Source: a virus. From it: a stretch of 24,210 bases of DNA. Location: IMG/VR virus record IMGVR_UViG_3300044638_000766, positions 1 to 24,210 of that record; one strand, 5' to 3'. The notes beneath the pieces are model-generated. The model was not told the DNA's origin. It made no database searches and saw only the letters and a program-made list of their open reading frames with translations. Of this stretch, positions 6,518-13,188 are shown one piece after another; within the stretch, counting starts at the first letter, position 1, and each line of letters starts with the position of its first letter. Both the position numbers and the translations under genes were made by a program.

Positions 6518-7754
6518 CTTCCTGTACGGGCGCGACCGCGCCATGATCCTCGCGCCCGTGGGCGCGGGCAAGACCGCCATCACGCTGGCCGCGATGCGCG
6601 ACATGGCCCGCAAGTTCTTGGTCGTCGCCCCGAAACGGGTGGCCGTGTCGGTCTGGCCGACCGAAACAAAGAAGTGGGCACCGAACCTGTCGGTGGCTGT
6701 GTGCGTCGGCACGCCAGCGCAGCGGCTGAAGGCGCTGATGGAAGACGCTGACATCACGGTCACCAACTACGACAACTTGCAATGGCTGTCGAACAATATG
6801 CGCCCGTTTGACGGGATCGTGTTTGACGAACTCACGCGGCTGAAGAACCCCTCCGGCGCGCGGTTCAAGGCGCTGCTGAAAGTCATCGACCCGATCCAGA
6901 TCAGGTGGGGCTTGACCGGATCGTTCACCTCGAACGGTCTGGAAGACGTATTCGGCCAATGCAAGATCATCGATCAATCCCTGCTGGGCCGCAGCAAGGG
7001 TGCGTTCCAGCAGCAGTACTTTGTCCTGATCAACAAGGAATTCGGCCAATGGGAGCCGCGCGTCGGGTCGCTCAAGTTGGTCATGGAGCGCATCAAACGC
7101 GCCACGTTCGTATTGGAGCCTGGCGAGTACGCCGACAAGTTGCCGCCGCTGCACACCGTGGACGTTGACTGCGAGATGGATATGCTGGATTACAAAGAGA
7201 TGAAGAAGGAGATGGTGCTGCGCTACGGTGACGACCGCGCCATCGCTGCCAACGCCGCTGTGGTCACGGCCAAGTTACAACAACTGGCGTCAGGGTTTGT
7301 GTACACCGAAAGCAAAACGACGGTACACACTTCGCCACACAAGTTCGACGCGCTCGACAATTTATTGCAAGAAAATCAACGCGCCAATACAATAGTTGTT
7401 TACAATTTCCAAGCGGAGTTGGAAGAACTTCAGCGCCGCTACCCGAGGGCCAGAACCATCGACGGGTCTATCGATGATTGGAATGACGGGAAGATAGAAC
7501 TGCTGCTGATCCACCCCAAGTCAGCGGGGCACGGGTTGAACCTTCAGCACGGCGGCAGCAAGATCGTGTTCTTCTCGCTGCCGTGGTCGTTGGAGTTGTA
7601 CGAGCAGACGGTGGGGCGACTGCACCGCAGCGGTCAGCGCCATGATGTCTGGTGTTACCGCATGACTACCAAGGGCACCGTGGACGAGAAGATCGCGCGG
7701 GCGTTGCAAGACAAGCGGTCGGTGTCAGACATTGCAATGGAGGCGTTGAAATGA
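6483..7754 (+). CDS. SNF2/SF2-type DNA helicase
   Basis: 423 residues from ATG 6483, with AGGAG about 7 bases upstream. This start is better than in-frame upstream options. Walker A is VGAGKT (26-31), motif II is DELT (115-118), motif III is LTGS (144-147), motif V is in KSAGHGLNLQ (346-355), and motif VI is QTVGRLHRSGQ (375-385, arginine finger Arg382). The QTxGRxxRxGQ form is typical of SNF2-like translocases. Phage homologues sit beside VRR-NUC and family A polymerase genes and probably drive fork or branch remodelling in replication and recombination. The gene overlaps VRR-NUC by 35 bases and the next gene as ATGA. Confidence 0.95.
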   Translation: MSLRPYQNLAADFLYGRDRAMILAPVGAGKTAITLAAMRDMARKFLVVAPKRVAVSVWPTETKKWAPNLSVAVCVGTPAQRLKALMEDADITVTNYDNLQWLSNNMRPFDGIVFDELTRLKNPSGARFKALLKVIDPIQIRWGLTGSFTSNGLEDVFGQCKIIDQSLLGRSKGAFQQQYFVLINKEFGQWEPRVGSLKLVMERIKRATFVLEPGEYADKLPPLHTVDVDCEMDMLDYKEMKKEMVLRYGDDRAIAANAAVVTAKLQQLASGFVYTESKTTVHTSPHKFDALDNLLQENQRANTIVVYNFQAELEELQRRYPRARTIDGSIDDWNDGKIELLLIHPKSAGHGLNLQHGGSKIVFFSLPWSLELYEQTVGRLHRSGQRHDVWCYRMTTKGTVDEKIARALQDKRSVSDIAMEALK

Positions 7755-8020
7755 AAGCGAAGTTGTTTGCCGCGAAAGCGGAACTGAGGATCAGGCAGCG
7801 GCAGTTGAACGCCGCTCAACGTGGTTATGAGAAAGTACTAAGGACAATTGATGGAATCACTAGAAAATTGGAGGGTGTTGAACCAACACCTAAACACGTT
7901 CGACGAGCCGACGGTGCTGGCGATGTTGGAGCACGAGATCAAGAACCGCCGCAGGGCGATGTTCTTGCAGAGACTTCACCAGAGGTACAACGCCCTGCGC
8001 GTGTCGCGGGAGAGGATTGA
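7751..8020 (+). CDS. Small coiled-coil hypothetical protein overlapping the next gene out of frame
   Basis: 89 residues; ATG 7751 overlaps the helicase stop as ATGA and has a strong GGAGG 7 bases upstream. Residues 1 to about 43 are lysine/arginine-rich and helical with heptad-like spacing (LFAAKAELRIRQRQLNAA onward), compatible with a coiled coil. After about residue 34 the same DNA also encodes the gene at 7851-8048 in another frame; the tail (about 50-89) is rich in G, P, E and R and looks less like an evolved protein. No family recognised. The start is well supported; the C-terminal half may be constrained mainly by the overlapping gene. Confidence 0.65.
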   Translation: MKAKLFAAKAELRIRQRQLNAAQRGYEKVLRTIDGITRKLEGVEPTPKHVRRADGAGDVGARDQEPPQGDVLAETSPEVQRPARVAGED

Positions 8021-8048
8021 GTTGTTGGGTACGGCGAGGTCGGTATGA
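7851..8048 (+). CDS. Small conserved-looking phage protein
   Basis: 65 residues, ATG 7851 with AAGGA about 6 bases before it. The composition is helical and basic, with FDEPTVLAMLEHEIKNRRR followed by a segment rich in L, R and H, then RERIELL. No membrane segment or cysteines. It reads in a different frame from the gene starting at 7751, with 170 shared bases, and ends overlapping the next start as ATGA. No named family recognised; its role in the rightward early block is unknown. The well-formed helical sequence and coupled junction support expression. Confidence 0.72.
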   Translation: MESLENWRVLNQHLNTFDEPTVLAMLEHEIKNRRRAMFLQRLHQRYNALRVSRERIELLGTARSV

Positions 8049-8263
8049 AGTGGAACGTGGGGACACCACCTACCTCTGGCTGGTATGCGGCGCGGTTTGC
8101 GCGGGACACTACACAAGGTTGGAACAACTCTTACCGATGGTGGGATGGCAGGCTGTGGTCATGGCCTGCCTTTCCTCATGAGTCAGCGGTCAAGGCTGGC
8201 CGGTGGGCGTCTAAGAAAGAAGTAAAGGGTTACAACAGCGAAATCATCTGGGGGACAAAATGA
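8045..8263 (+). CDS. Small tryptophan-rich hypothetical protein
   Basis: 72 residues, ATG 8045 within ATGA of the previous stop and GAGG 5 bases upstream. It is rich in aromatics: SGWYAARF, WNNSYRWWDGRLWSWPAF, GRWASKK. This GWYxxR...WWDGxxWS layout is common in short proteins of phage early regions, whose function is unknown. It is probably a small beta fold, with no transmembrane segment. The stop overlaps the next start as ATGA. Confidence 0.75.
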   Translation: MKWNVGTPPTSGWYAARFARDTTQGWNNSYRWWDGRLWSWPAFPHESAVKAGRWASKKEVKGYNSEIIWGTK

Positions 8264-8526
8264 GTGACCTACGCAAAGCAGTGCAGACGGCGTTGGAGGC
8301 ATGGGATCGGTCACGACAATGGCCGTTTCCTACCCGCCCAGACAAAGAGTTTGACGCCCTCCGCGCTGCCCTCGCGCAGCCTGAGCGCAAGCCGCTGACG
8401 GAAGATGACATTGAGTTGGCTTACCGAGAAATTTGGCGAGACTTGTCAGATGGCTTTAGCCACACTTCAGTTGAATGGATTGAGGCAGGTATTCGCTACG
8501 CTGAAAAAATGCATGGGATTGAGTGA
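8260..8526 (+). CDS. Small hypothetical phage protein
   Basis: 88 residues, ATG 8260 overlapping the previous stop, with a G-rich GGGGGA upstream. The N-terminal half (RKAVQTALEAWDRSRQWP, then FDALRAALAQPE) resembles a segment repeated in many small proteins of proteobacterial phages. The C-terminal half (EDDIELAYREIWRDLSD and WIEAGIRYAEKMHGIE) is helical and acidic. No enzyme motif. The two-part look suggests a shared module, but function is not known. Confidence 0.72.
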   Translation: MSDLRKAVQTALEAWDRSRQWPFPTRPDKEFDALRAALAQPERKPLTEDDIELAYREIWRDLSDGFSHTSVEWIEAGIRYAEKMHGIE

Positions 8527-8543
8527 CTTTAGGAGAATTATCA

Positions 8544-8705
8544 ATGAGCGATAAATACCACCGCACAATGCAGTCAGCTTTTGGCCCGTATACGTCAAAC
8601 CACATTGACGAAGACCCAGACCCTGCTGAGTCGTGGACATTCTGGTTGGCCGTAGGGGTTACGATCTTGCTGGCCACCCTGATCGTGTGGTTGCTGATAT
8701 GCTGA
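8544..8705 (+). CDS. Small single-pass membrane protein (C-terminal anchor)
   Basis: 53 residues. ATG 8544 is chosen because AGGAG lies 8 bases upstream; an in-frame alternative start at 8523 lacks this. Residues 1-30 are polar and acidic (HIDEDPDPAES), and residues about 31-53 form one hydrophobic helix (FWLAVGVTILLATLIVWLL), so the protein would be tail-anchored in the inner membrane with a cytoplasmic N-terminus. No family recognised. Early-region membrane peptides in phages can act in host takeover or superinfection exclusion; nothing in the sequence decides this. Confidence 0.7.
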   Translation: MSDKYHRTMQSAFGPYTSNHIDEDPDPAESWTFWLAVGVTILLATLIVWLLIC

Positions 8706-8899
8706 TCTTTAGACGTTGTATGTTAGTGGCGATGCTGACCGAAGACGCGCCGCCAGAGAAGCACGAAAGCATTGTGCTGGGGGCGTTGGCCGCGATTGGC
8801 TACACCGTGCCCACGCCTATTCCTAAAGGCGACCTTGTGGCGCTGACCCTTTACATAAGGAACTATGCCCATGAGTACGGCAAACGAAGAACAGATTGA
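8699..8899 (+). CDS. Small hypothetical protein
   Basis: 66 residues. The start is placed at ATG 8699, overlapping the previous gene by 7 bases, although no Shine-Dalgarno is visible; coupling could explain initiation. It contains CMLVAMLTEDAPPEKHES and then a helical region, LVALTLYIRNYAHEYGKR. No membrane segment is convincing. The 3' end overlaps the DUF3310 gene by 29 bases. No family recognised. Confidence 0.6.
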   Translation: MLIFRRCMLVAMLTEDAPPEKHESIVLGALAAIGYTVPTPIPKGDLVALTLYIRNYAHEYGKRRTD

Positions 8900-9122
8900 C
8901 GGATCGCATTACAAAGATCGCACGATTCAACCGTGGGACTACATCGTTCAGAACGACATTCCGTATCTTGAAGGAAACGTCATCAAGTACGTTTCACGCT
9001 GGCGATCCAAGGGCGGCATGACCGACTTGTTGAAGGCGCAGCACTACCTCACAAAACTAATCGAGACAGAACATGAGCGAATTGGAAGCGTTGCGGCTGC
9101 TGGTGGAGCAGCAAAAGGCTGA
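8871..9122 (+). CDS. DUF3310 family protein (SaV-like)
   Basis: 83 residues. ATG 8871 is preferred over ATG 8865 because AAGGA lies 9 bases before it. The family signature is clear: SHYKDRTIQPWDYI, then NDIPYLEGNVIKYVSRW and LLKAQHYLTKLIE. DUF3310 proteins are widespread in phages next to nucleotide or DNA metabolism genes and are described as nucleotide kinase-like/SaV-like, with no firmly known function. The alanine/glycine tail after residue 70 overlaps the start of the next gene. Confidence 0.9.
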   Translation: MSTANEEQIDGSHYKDRTIQPWDYIVQNDIPYLEGNVIKYVSRWRSKGGMTDLLKAQHYLTKLIETEHERIGSVAAAGGAAKG

Positions 9123-9186
9123 GATTGACGCGCTGCGGGCTGACCTGAAAACCGTACTGAAAGCCTGGCGTGATCAAATGTCCTGA
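9073..9186 (+). CDS. Short coiled-coil peptide
   Basis: 37 residues, ATG 9073 to TGA 9184-9186, lying partly within the DUF3310 gene (50-base overlap) and partly within the zinc-ribbon gene (17 bases). The sequence (ELEALRLLVEQQKAEIDALR) has clear leucine/isoleucine heptads of a coiled coil. The upstream Shine-Dalgarno is weak. Similar short helical ORFs are common in phage early operons; it may self-associate or bind a partner. No family recognised. Confidence 0.5.
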   Translation: MSELEALRLLVEQQKAEIDALRADLKTVLKAWRDQMS

Positions 9187-9349
9187 GTGCGGCAGGCACG
9201 CTAAGGTGCTGGATTCGCGGGTTCGTCTCGAATGGCGATACCGGCGTTTTGAGTGCCAGAATGGGCATCGATGGAACGCTCTGGAACGCAAACCAGAAAC
9301 TGACCCTGCACCTCACACCGCCACAGACCATCTTCCTCAAGAGGACTAA
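9170..9349 (+). CDS. Zinc-ribbon protein (NrdR/Ogr-like N-terminal fold)
   Basis: 59 residues starting at GTG 9170 and ending with TAA 9347-9349. It begins IKCPECGRHAKVLDSR and continues RRFECQNGHRW: a CPxCG knuckle, the VxDSR segment and a second ExCxxGH knuckle, very like the zinc ribbon of NrdR or the phage Ogr/Delta activators. Expected role is nucleic-acid binding, perhaps a late-gene activator or RNAP-binding factor, which would suit the last gene of an early operon. The C-terminal 20 residues are acidic and His-rich. It overlaps the lipoprotein ORF on the opposite strand by 149 bases. The start codon is GTG with a weak ribosome site, so expression needs confirmation. Confidence 0.7.
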   Translation: MIKCPECGRHAKVLDSRVRLEWRYRRFECQNGHRWNALERKPETDPAPHTATDHLPQED

Positions 9350-9383
9350 CGCAGCCTGCCAGCAGGAGCAGAATCAGCCGCAC
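9201..9383 (-). CDS. Small lipoprotein downstream of endolysin (outer-membrane spanin candidate)
   Basis: 60 residues from GTG 9383, overlapping the endolysin stop by 10 bases. The N-terminus RLILLLLAGC is a minimal lipoprotein signal with a lipobox (LAGC, Cys11). The mature part is about 50 residues with two further cysteines (WRCEV and LVCV). In Gram-negative phages, a short lipoprotein immediately after the endolysin is usually an Rz1-type o-spanin, which disrupts the outer membrane. This one is not proline-rich, so the spanin label is an inference from place, length and lipobox. It runs antisense to the zinc-ribbon gene over most of its length. Confidence 0.6.
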   Translation of the reverse strand: MRLILLLLAGCVSPLEEDGLWRCEVQGQFLVCVPERSIDAHSGTQNAGIAIRDEPANPAP

Positions 9384-9886
9384 ATCTTGAGCGCGGTGAC
9401 GCGGACTTCTTCAACCCGGCGCTCCCAACCTTTGCCAAACGTGGGCCATGTTGACCGGCCTTTGAGAAACTCCAGCCGGATCGCGCTGTACTTGTCGATC
9501 AGCATTTGGGGGTTGGTCAACAGCACTAGCTTCAGCGTCTGCTCGCCGATTGCGCCATCGGCAACGGCTGCGACGGTGGTTTGTAGCCACTTGGCTGCGC
9601 GAGACACACCGCTGTTGACGGCAGCGTCAAACACGCAATAGTCCACGCCAGACGGCAGCTTGTCGCCCTTGACGCGATCCCAATACATCTCGCGGTACAG
9701 CGGTGCAACCTTGGCTGGCGTGAGTGCCTTCATGTTTTCTTCTGTAACTGTGCGGTCAATCCAATCTTCCCAGACGGCTTGCGTCACGCCGAGGTTGGTA
9801 GCGCCGCCTGGGTCGGACGGATGATTGACGAAACCGCCTTCGTGCTTGAGCAGCTCGGCCAGACTTTTCTCAAAGTTTGTGTTCAC
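9374..9886 (-). CDS. GH108 N-acetylmuramidase endolysin
   Basis: 170 residues, GTG 9886 within GTGA of the preceding stop. The signature EGGFVNHPSDPGG followed by ATNLGVT (catalytic Glu16) is diagnostic of glycosyl hydrolase family 108; the C-terminal part (GAIGEQTLKLVL, YSAIRLEFL, FGKGWERRV) matches the paired peptidoglycan-binding_3 region. It cleaves the glycan backbone of peptidoglycan to lyse the host. There is no signal or SAR segment, so release to the periplasm depends on a holin, and two candidate holins lie just upstream. The lipoprotein ORF follows with a 10-base overlap. Confidence 0.96.
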   Translation of the reverse strand: MNTNFEKSLAELLKHEGGFVNHPSDPGGATNLGVTQAVWEDWIDRTVTEENMKALTPAKVAPLYREMYWDRVKGDKLPSGVDYCVFDAAVNSGVSRAAKWLQTTVAAVADGAIGEQTLKLVLLTNPQMLIDKYSAIRLEFLKGRSTWPTFGKGWERRVEEVRVTALKMCG

Positions 9887-10092
9887 TTGTCATCCCGGCC
9901 CATTTTAATTCCAGCAATCGTGCCGACAAACGCCCCGACTATCATATTGAACGCTGGCTCCATGATTTTGAAGATGGCTTGGTTGTCTACTCGCTCATCA
10001 AAAAAAGCATACAGACAAACAAAGGCAGTTGATACCAACACCACCGCCAGCGAAATGCAGCAGACAACGGTGATCTGATCGCTGACTTTCAT
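9883..10092 (-). CDS. Two-helix membrane protein, holin or antiholin candidate
   Basis: 69 residues, ATG 10092, overlapping the upstream stop (ATGA) and the endolysin start (GTGA). Two hydrophobic segments lie at about 7-31 (VVCCISLAVVLVSTAFVCLY) and 44-62 (FNMIVGAFVGTIAGI), with a charged tail MGRDDK. Size, topology and direct linkage to the endolysin fit a class II holin, or a partner that tunes the larger holin next to it. No family recognised with certainty. Confidence 0.75.
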   Translation of the reverse strand: MKVSDQITVVCCISLAVVLVSTAFVCLYAFFDERVDNQAIFKIMEPAFNMIVGAFVGTIAGIKMGRDDK

Positions 10093-10565
10093 TTCTTGTC
10101 TTTCTCTTTGCTGCCGATACTTGAGCCAAACCAGAAATTAAGCATTGTTGCCACGACAGTCCCCAATATGAAACCAAGAATGGTGTCGGCGAACCGGACG
10201 TTCTGCTCTGGGATTACGCTGAACGTAATGAAGCCAATGTACACCGCCGCAGCAATGCTCCAGAACGAGGTCAAGTACATCGTGAACCGCTTGCTAAACA
10301 CATCCGACTGCTGGAGCGCAGCGATCTGCATAGCCCGAGCGTCAGCGGTGTTGGCGTAGTCGGCCCTGATCTTTTCCAAATCAATCTGCGCCAGCTTCAA
10401 CGCGGCGTCTGGGTCTGCCTTGACGGCCTGCGTCACCGCCTCGACGGTATCTTCTACTCCCAAACGTCGAGCAATAGCTGATACAGCAGCGCCCCCCAAG
10501 GGGCCAGCAACAGCAGTTGCAAGAGCGGGTGCAATGCTGCCAAGCAGTCGGAGCAGTTCATTCAC
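10089..10565 (-). CDS. Holin, GTA_holin_3TM-like
   Basis: 158 residues, GTG 10565 in GTGA overlap with the upstream gene. A glycine/alanine-rich amphipathic or membrane segment lies at about 10-33 (LATAVAGPLGGAAVSAIARR), a helical soluble middle follows (40-92), then two strong membrane helices at about 96-118 and 126-146, ending FGSSIGSKEKDKK. This arrangement and ending match the three-segment holin family found in phages and gene transfer agents. It would open the inner membrane for the endolysin encoded two genes downstream. Confidence 0.8.
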   Translation of the reverse strand: MNELLRLLGSIAPALATAVAGPLGGAAVSAIARRLGVEDTVEAVTQAVKADPDAALKLAQIDLEKIRADYANTADARAMQIAALQQSDVFSKRFTMYLTSFWSIAAAVYIGFITFSVIPEQNVRFADTILGFILGTVVATMLNFWFGSSIGSKEKDKK

Positions 10566-10795
10566 TTGTCTGCTTTCCCGTCAATCCGGTCAAACAACTT
10601 GGTCAGCATCTCTTTGATTTCGCGGATGTCGTCCTTGTAGTCATCACGCACCACATACGTTCGCGGAAGTTCTTCGCGCAGCTTAGCAAGATCAGCTTTC
10701 AGTTCCTTGACCGCTGCCCACATTTCGCGGGCGAACCAACCCAACACGCTTGCTGATACCCCAAGGGCAAGGTTAATCAGGTCTTGTGAGTTCAT
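10562..10795 (-). CDS. Membrane-anchored coiled-coil protein (lysis-region, inner spanin candidate)
   Basis: 77 residues, ATG 10795 (ATGA overlap with the large upstream gene). One N-terminal membrane helix (about 6-25, INLALGVSASVLGWFA) is followed by a highly charged coiled coil (ELKADLAKLREELP, then DDYKDDIREIKEMLTKLFDR). That topology is that of i-spanins, which span the periplasm and pair with an outer-membrane lipoprotein; however, similar small proteins are common before phage holins with unknown roles. The overlap at both ends places it in the lysis group. Confidence 0.7.
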   Translation of the reverse strand: MNSQDLINLALGVSASVLGWFAREMWAAVKELKADLAKLREELPRTYVVRDDYKDDIREIKEMLTKLFDRIDGKADK

Positions 10796-13188
10796 TCAAG
10801 GATCAGCCTGTTGGTGGGTGCGGGAGCCATCTGATTCTTAATGGCAGCGCGTGTCTTCGGGCCTTGTGCGCCCGACCGTGTAGGCCGGGGGCCACGCATA
10901 TTTTCTTCCATAGCATCGAGGGCGTCCAGCAGTTCATCGCGGGACTTTTCAGCACTACGTCTAGCTTGCGCCGTTTGCGCGCGCTGGGCGATGTCGTCAA
11001 ATGCTTGGGCTTTTTCGCGCGCTTTCTGGGCGGCCCCCGCAGCCCACTCCCGATCCATGATCTTGCCCGCGATTTGGGCGTCAGACATACCTTTGAGTTC
11101 TGGCGCGGCAGTAGCAAAGTCAATCTTGGTCTTGTTCCACGCTACTTTTTCAGCGGCGGTGAGGTCAAAATTACGGCCCGCAGTAACTTTTTCTGCCGCC
11201 GTTTTGAGCGCCATGCCGAAGTCTGAGAACGTAGCTGGCGTCGCGCCTTTGATGCCTGCGCTGGCACTAACCAGCCGCCCCGTGATCGGATCGAGGTCAA
11301 ACAGTTGCCCTGCGCCTGTAGGCGCGCGCGCTGCGGCCTCTGCCGCCGCCTGTTGAGCTTCGGCTTGCTGGCCTAGCGTGCGGGACATACCGGCAGCACG
11401 GCCACGTTCTTGCGCCAGCATATTCAGCGTGGATTCGGCGCTGGGCGCGGGCAAAGCATTACGCATTTCCGGCGCAACGGGCGTTACTCGCGGCGGGTAT
11501 TGATTTGGCTGCGCCACAAAGTTAGGCTTGTACTGCGCGTCAAGAACTTCTACCGGCGCTTCGTAAGGGACGACGGCGCGGTTCTGCGGGATCGGTTGCA
11601 TAGATGTAGCCAACTGATTGATTGGCAGGCGCGCATCACTCAGGTTCAAACCCGCTTGGTAGCCAGGTGAAGCCATGCGGTTAGCCGCATACGATTGGGC
11701 TAACTTACCTCCAGTAGCACCTAAAACAGAACCTAACGCGGCGCTGATGTAGTCTTGCCCTAGCGTGTAGCCAGCAAGACCACCCAACGTACCCGCCGCG
11801 CCAGTACGGCCAACCGACAAAGCCTTAGTCCACGGAGAAGCCGCTTTGTTGGTGAACGCTTCTGGAAAGTTACCCGCAATACGACCGAGCGAAGCAATGT
11901 CGCCGGTCAGAGCGTTATCCTTACCGGTGACGCGCGCTAATTTTTGAACATCAACCATGCCCGTATTGAAGTCCGTCGCGGCTTCGTAGGCATATGTCCT
12001 AGCCATTTTTTGCCGCGCGTCGCGGAACTGGCCCAACAGTTTCGGGTTAGAAATGTTGGACTCAATCATGGACTCCAGCGCGTTGGCTACGGCTAAATTG
12101 GTGTCCGCAACATCAATCGCAGGTAAGTCTGCGTTTTTGTTGTTGTAAATTTTGCGCGCGCGTTGGCGTAAAGTTCTTACGTTGTTGAGCAGTTGCGTGC
12201 CGTCCAGCCCGGTGCCTGCCTTAACCAACGCGTCGTCGATGATCGCGTTTATGCTTTTGGCGTAAGTCTTGGAACCAATCAAAGACTCATCTGGACGCAA
12301 ACGCTCTAAGGCCGCGCGGGCGGCGTCATCAGCTACGATGACGGGCAAACGCCGAACTTCATCATACGGCGCGGCTAATTTGGCACGCGCCGCGTCAAAG
12401 GCAGCGCCGCCGTTGAGTTGGGTGGTCGGCGGTAAGTCCAATTCATTCAAAGCAACATCGCGGATTTTATTTTTGTTAGCCGCTGTAATTGCTTCTACGC
12501 CTTTTTCGCCTGCTACAGCAGACAGCATCCTTGGCCCTGCTGTTGGCTGGATGTCCACCGGGTTCAACGCAATGCCTAAACGCTGCGCTTCTGCCGCTGC
12601 GTCAAGTTGCGGGCCGCGAGCGTAGTCTTTTAGCGATGCCGCCTCGCGGCGCGCTTGAAGCATAGGCTCAAACGGCATCTTTGCCCCGACAACGGCGCGC
12701 TCTATAGCGGGCGCAACAGCCTGTTTAATCGCCCCCGGCAACGGTTTGGCTAACGGCGCGGCTACCGTCAGCGTGCCCATCATGTTTTCAACGTCGGGCG
12801 TAGGCACGCCCGTCGCGTTAGAAATCCATTTAGCACCTTTTTGGATGTTCTGCCCGATAAAATCTAGCAGTTGACGCCCAGACTCTTGCTGGTATTCCGG
12901 GGTATTTGACACCCCAAAAGCCTTACCAAACGGCTGCTCAACGGCGCTGACTACGCCGCGCGCAGCCGCCTGCGCCTGCTCTGGCGTGCGGCCTACGCGA
13001 GCGAGAGGGTAGGCCACTTGTTGTGCAATGGCCGGAAGCACACCACCAACAGTAACGTCAGCTAAAGACGCCGCCCCGCGCCCGAGCCGCGTAAAAAACC
13101 CTGGCGCGGGGGCCGCGTCCCATTGAACAGCAGAAAGATCAATCGCGGGCGCAGCGTCCCATTGAACTTTAGATGCGTCAATTGCCAT
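10792..13188 (-). CDS. Large internal virion / DNA ejection protein candidate
   Basis: 798 residues from ATG 13188, overlapping the upstream gene by 11 bases; a TTG start 27 bases earlier is less likely. Alanine-rich throughout. The N-terminus has two 13-residue repeats containing VQWDAAPA. The middle (about 330-460) is helical and basic with LLNNVRTLRQRARKIYNN. A glycine/alanine hydrophobic stretch follows (GAAGTLGGLAGYTLG and ISAALGSVLGATGG), which could insert in a membrane. The C-terminus is coiled coil (QKAREKAQAFDDIAQRAQTA). Its size, Gly/Ala membrane-active stretch and position after two other ejection-type genes fit the largest P22-type pilot protein (like gp16), but I see no clear sequence signature and no lysozyme motif. 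Confidence 0.7.
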   Translation of the reverse strand: MAIDASKVQWDAAPAIDLSAVQWDAAPAPGFFTRLGRGAASLADVTVGGVLPAIAQQVAYPLARVGRTPEQAQAAARGVVSAVEQPFGKAFGVSNTPEYQQESGRQLLDFIGQNIQKGAKWISNATGVPTPDVENMMGTLTVAAPLAKPLPGAIKQAVAPAIERAVVGAKMPFEPMLQARREAASLKDYARGPQLDAAAEAQRLGIALNPVDIQPTAGPRMLSAVAGEKGVEAITAANKNKIRDVALNELDLPPTTQLNGGAAFDAARAKLAAPYDEVRRLPVIVADDAARAALERLRPDESLIGSKTYAKSINAIIDDALVKAGTGLDGTQLLNNVRTLRQRARKIYNNKNADLPAIDVADTNLAVANALESMIESNISNPKLLGQFRDARQKMARTYAYEAATDFNTGMVDVQKLARVTGKDNALTGDIASLGRIAGNFPEAFTNKAASPWTKALSVGRTGAAGTLGGLAGYTLGQDYISAALGSVLGATGGKLAQSYAANRMASPGYQAGLNLSDARLPINQLATSMQPIPQNRAVVPYEAPVEVLDAQYKPNFVAQPNQYPPRVTPVAPEMRNALPAPSAESTLNMLAQERGRAAGMSRTLGQQAEAQQAAAEAAARAPTGAGQLFDLDPITGRLVSASAGIKGATPATFSDFGMALKTAAEKVTAGRNFDLTAAEKVAWNKTKIDFATAAPELKGMSDAQIAGKIMDREWAAGAAQKAREKAQAFDDIAQRAQTAQARRSAEKSRDELLDALDAMEENMRGPRPTRSGAQGPKTRAAIKNQMAPAPTNRLILE
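13105..13182 (-). repeat. Two tandem 39-base repeats at the start of the large virion gene
   Basis: Codons 3-15 and 16-28 of the large internal virion gene encode IDASKVQWDAAPA and IDLSAVQWDAAPA. Ten or more of the 13 residues are identical, and the shared core GTTCAATGGGACGC appears in both DNA copies. It reads as an in-frame tandem duplication of a short N-terminal motif, perhaps a capsid- or scaffold-binding tag. Confidence 0.8.

Noticed and set aside
6489-7154. 221-aa minus-strand ORF antisense to the helicase
   Set aside because: It opposes a helicase with all SF2 motifs; Arg/Val/Leu-rich low-information translation with no start context.
9350-9373. Bidirectional terminator between the convergent operons
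   Set aside because: Only a 4-bp CCTG/CAGG hairpin is visible with no U-run on either strand.
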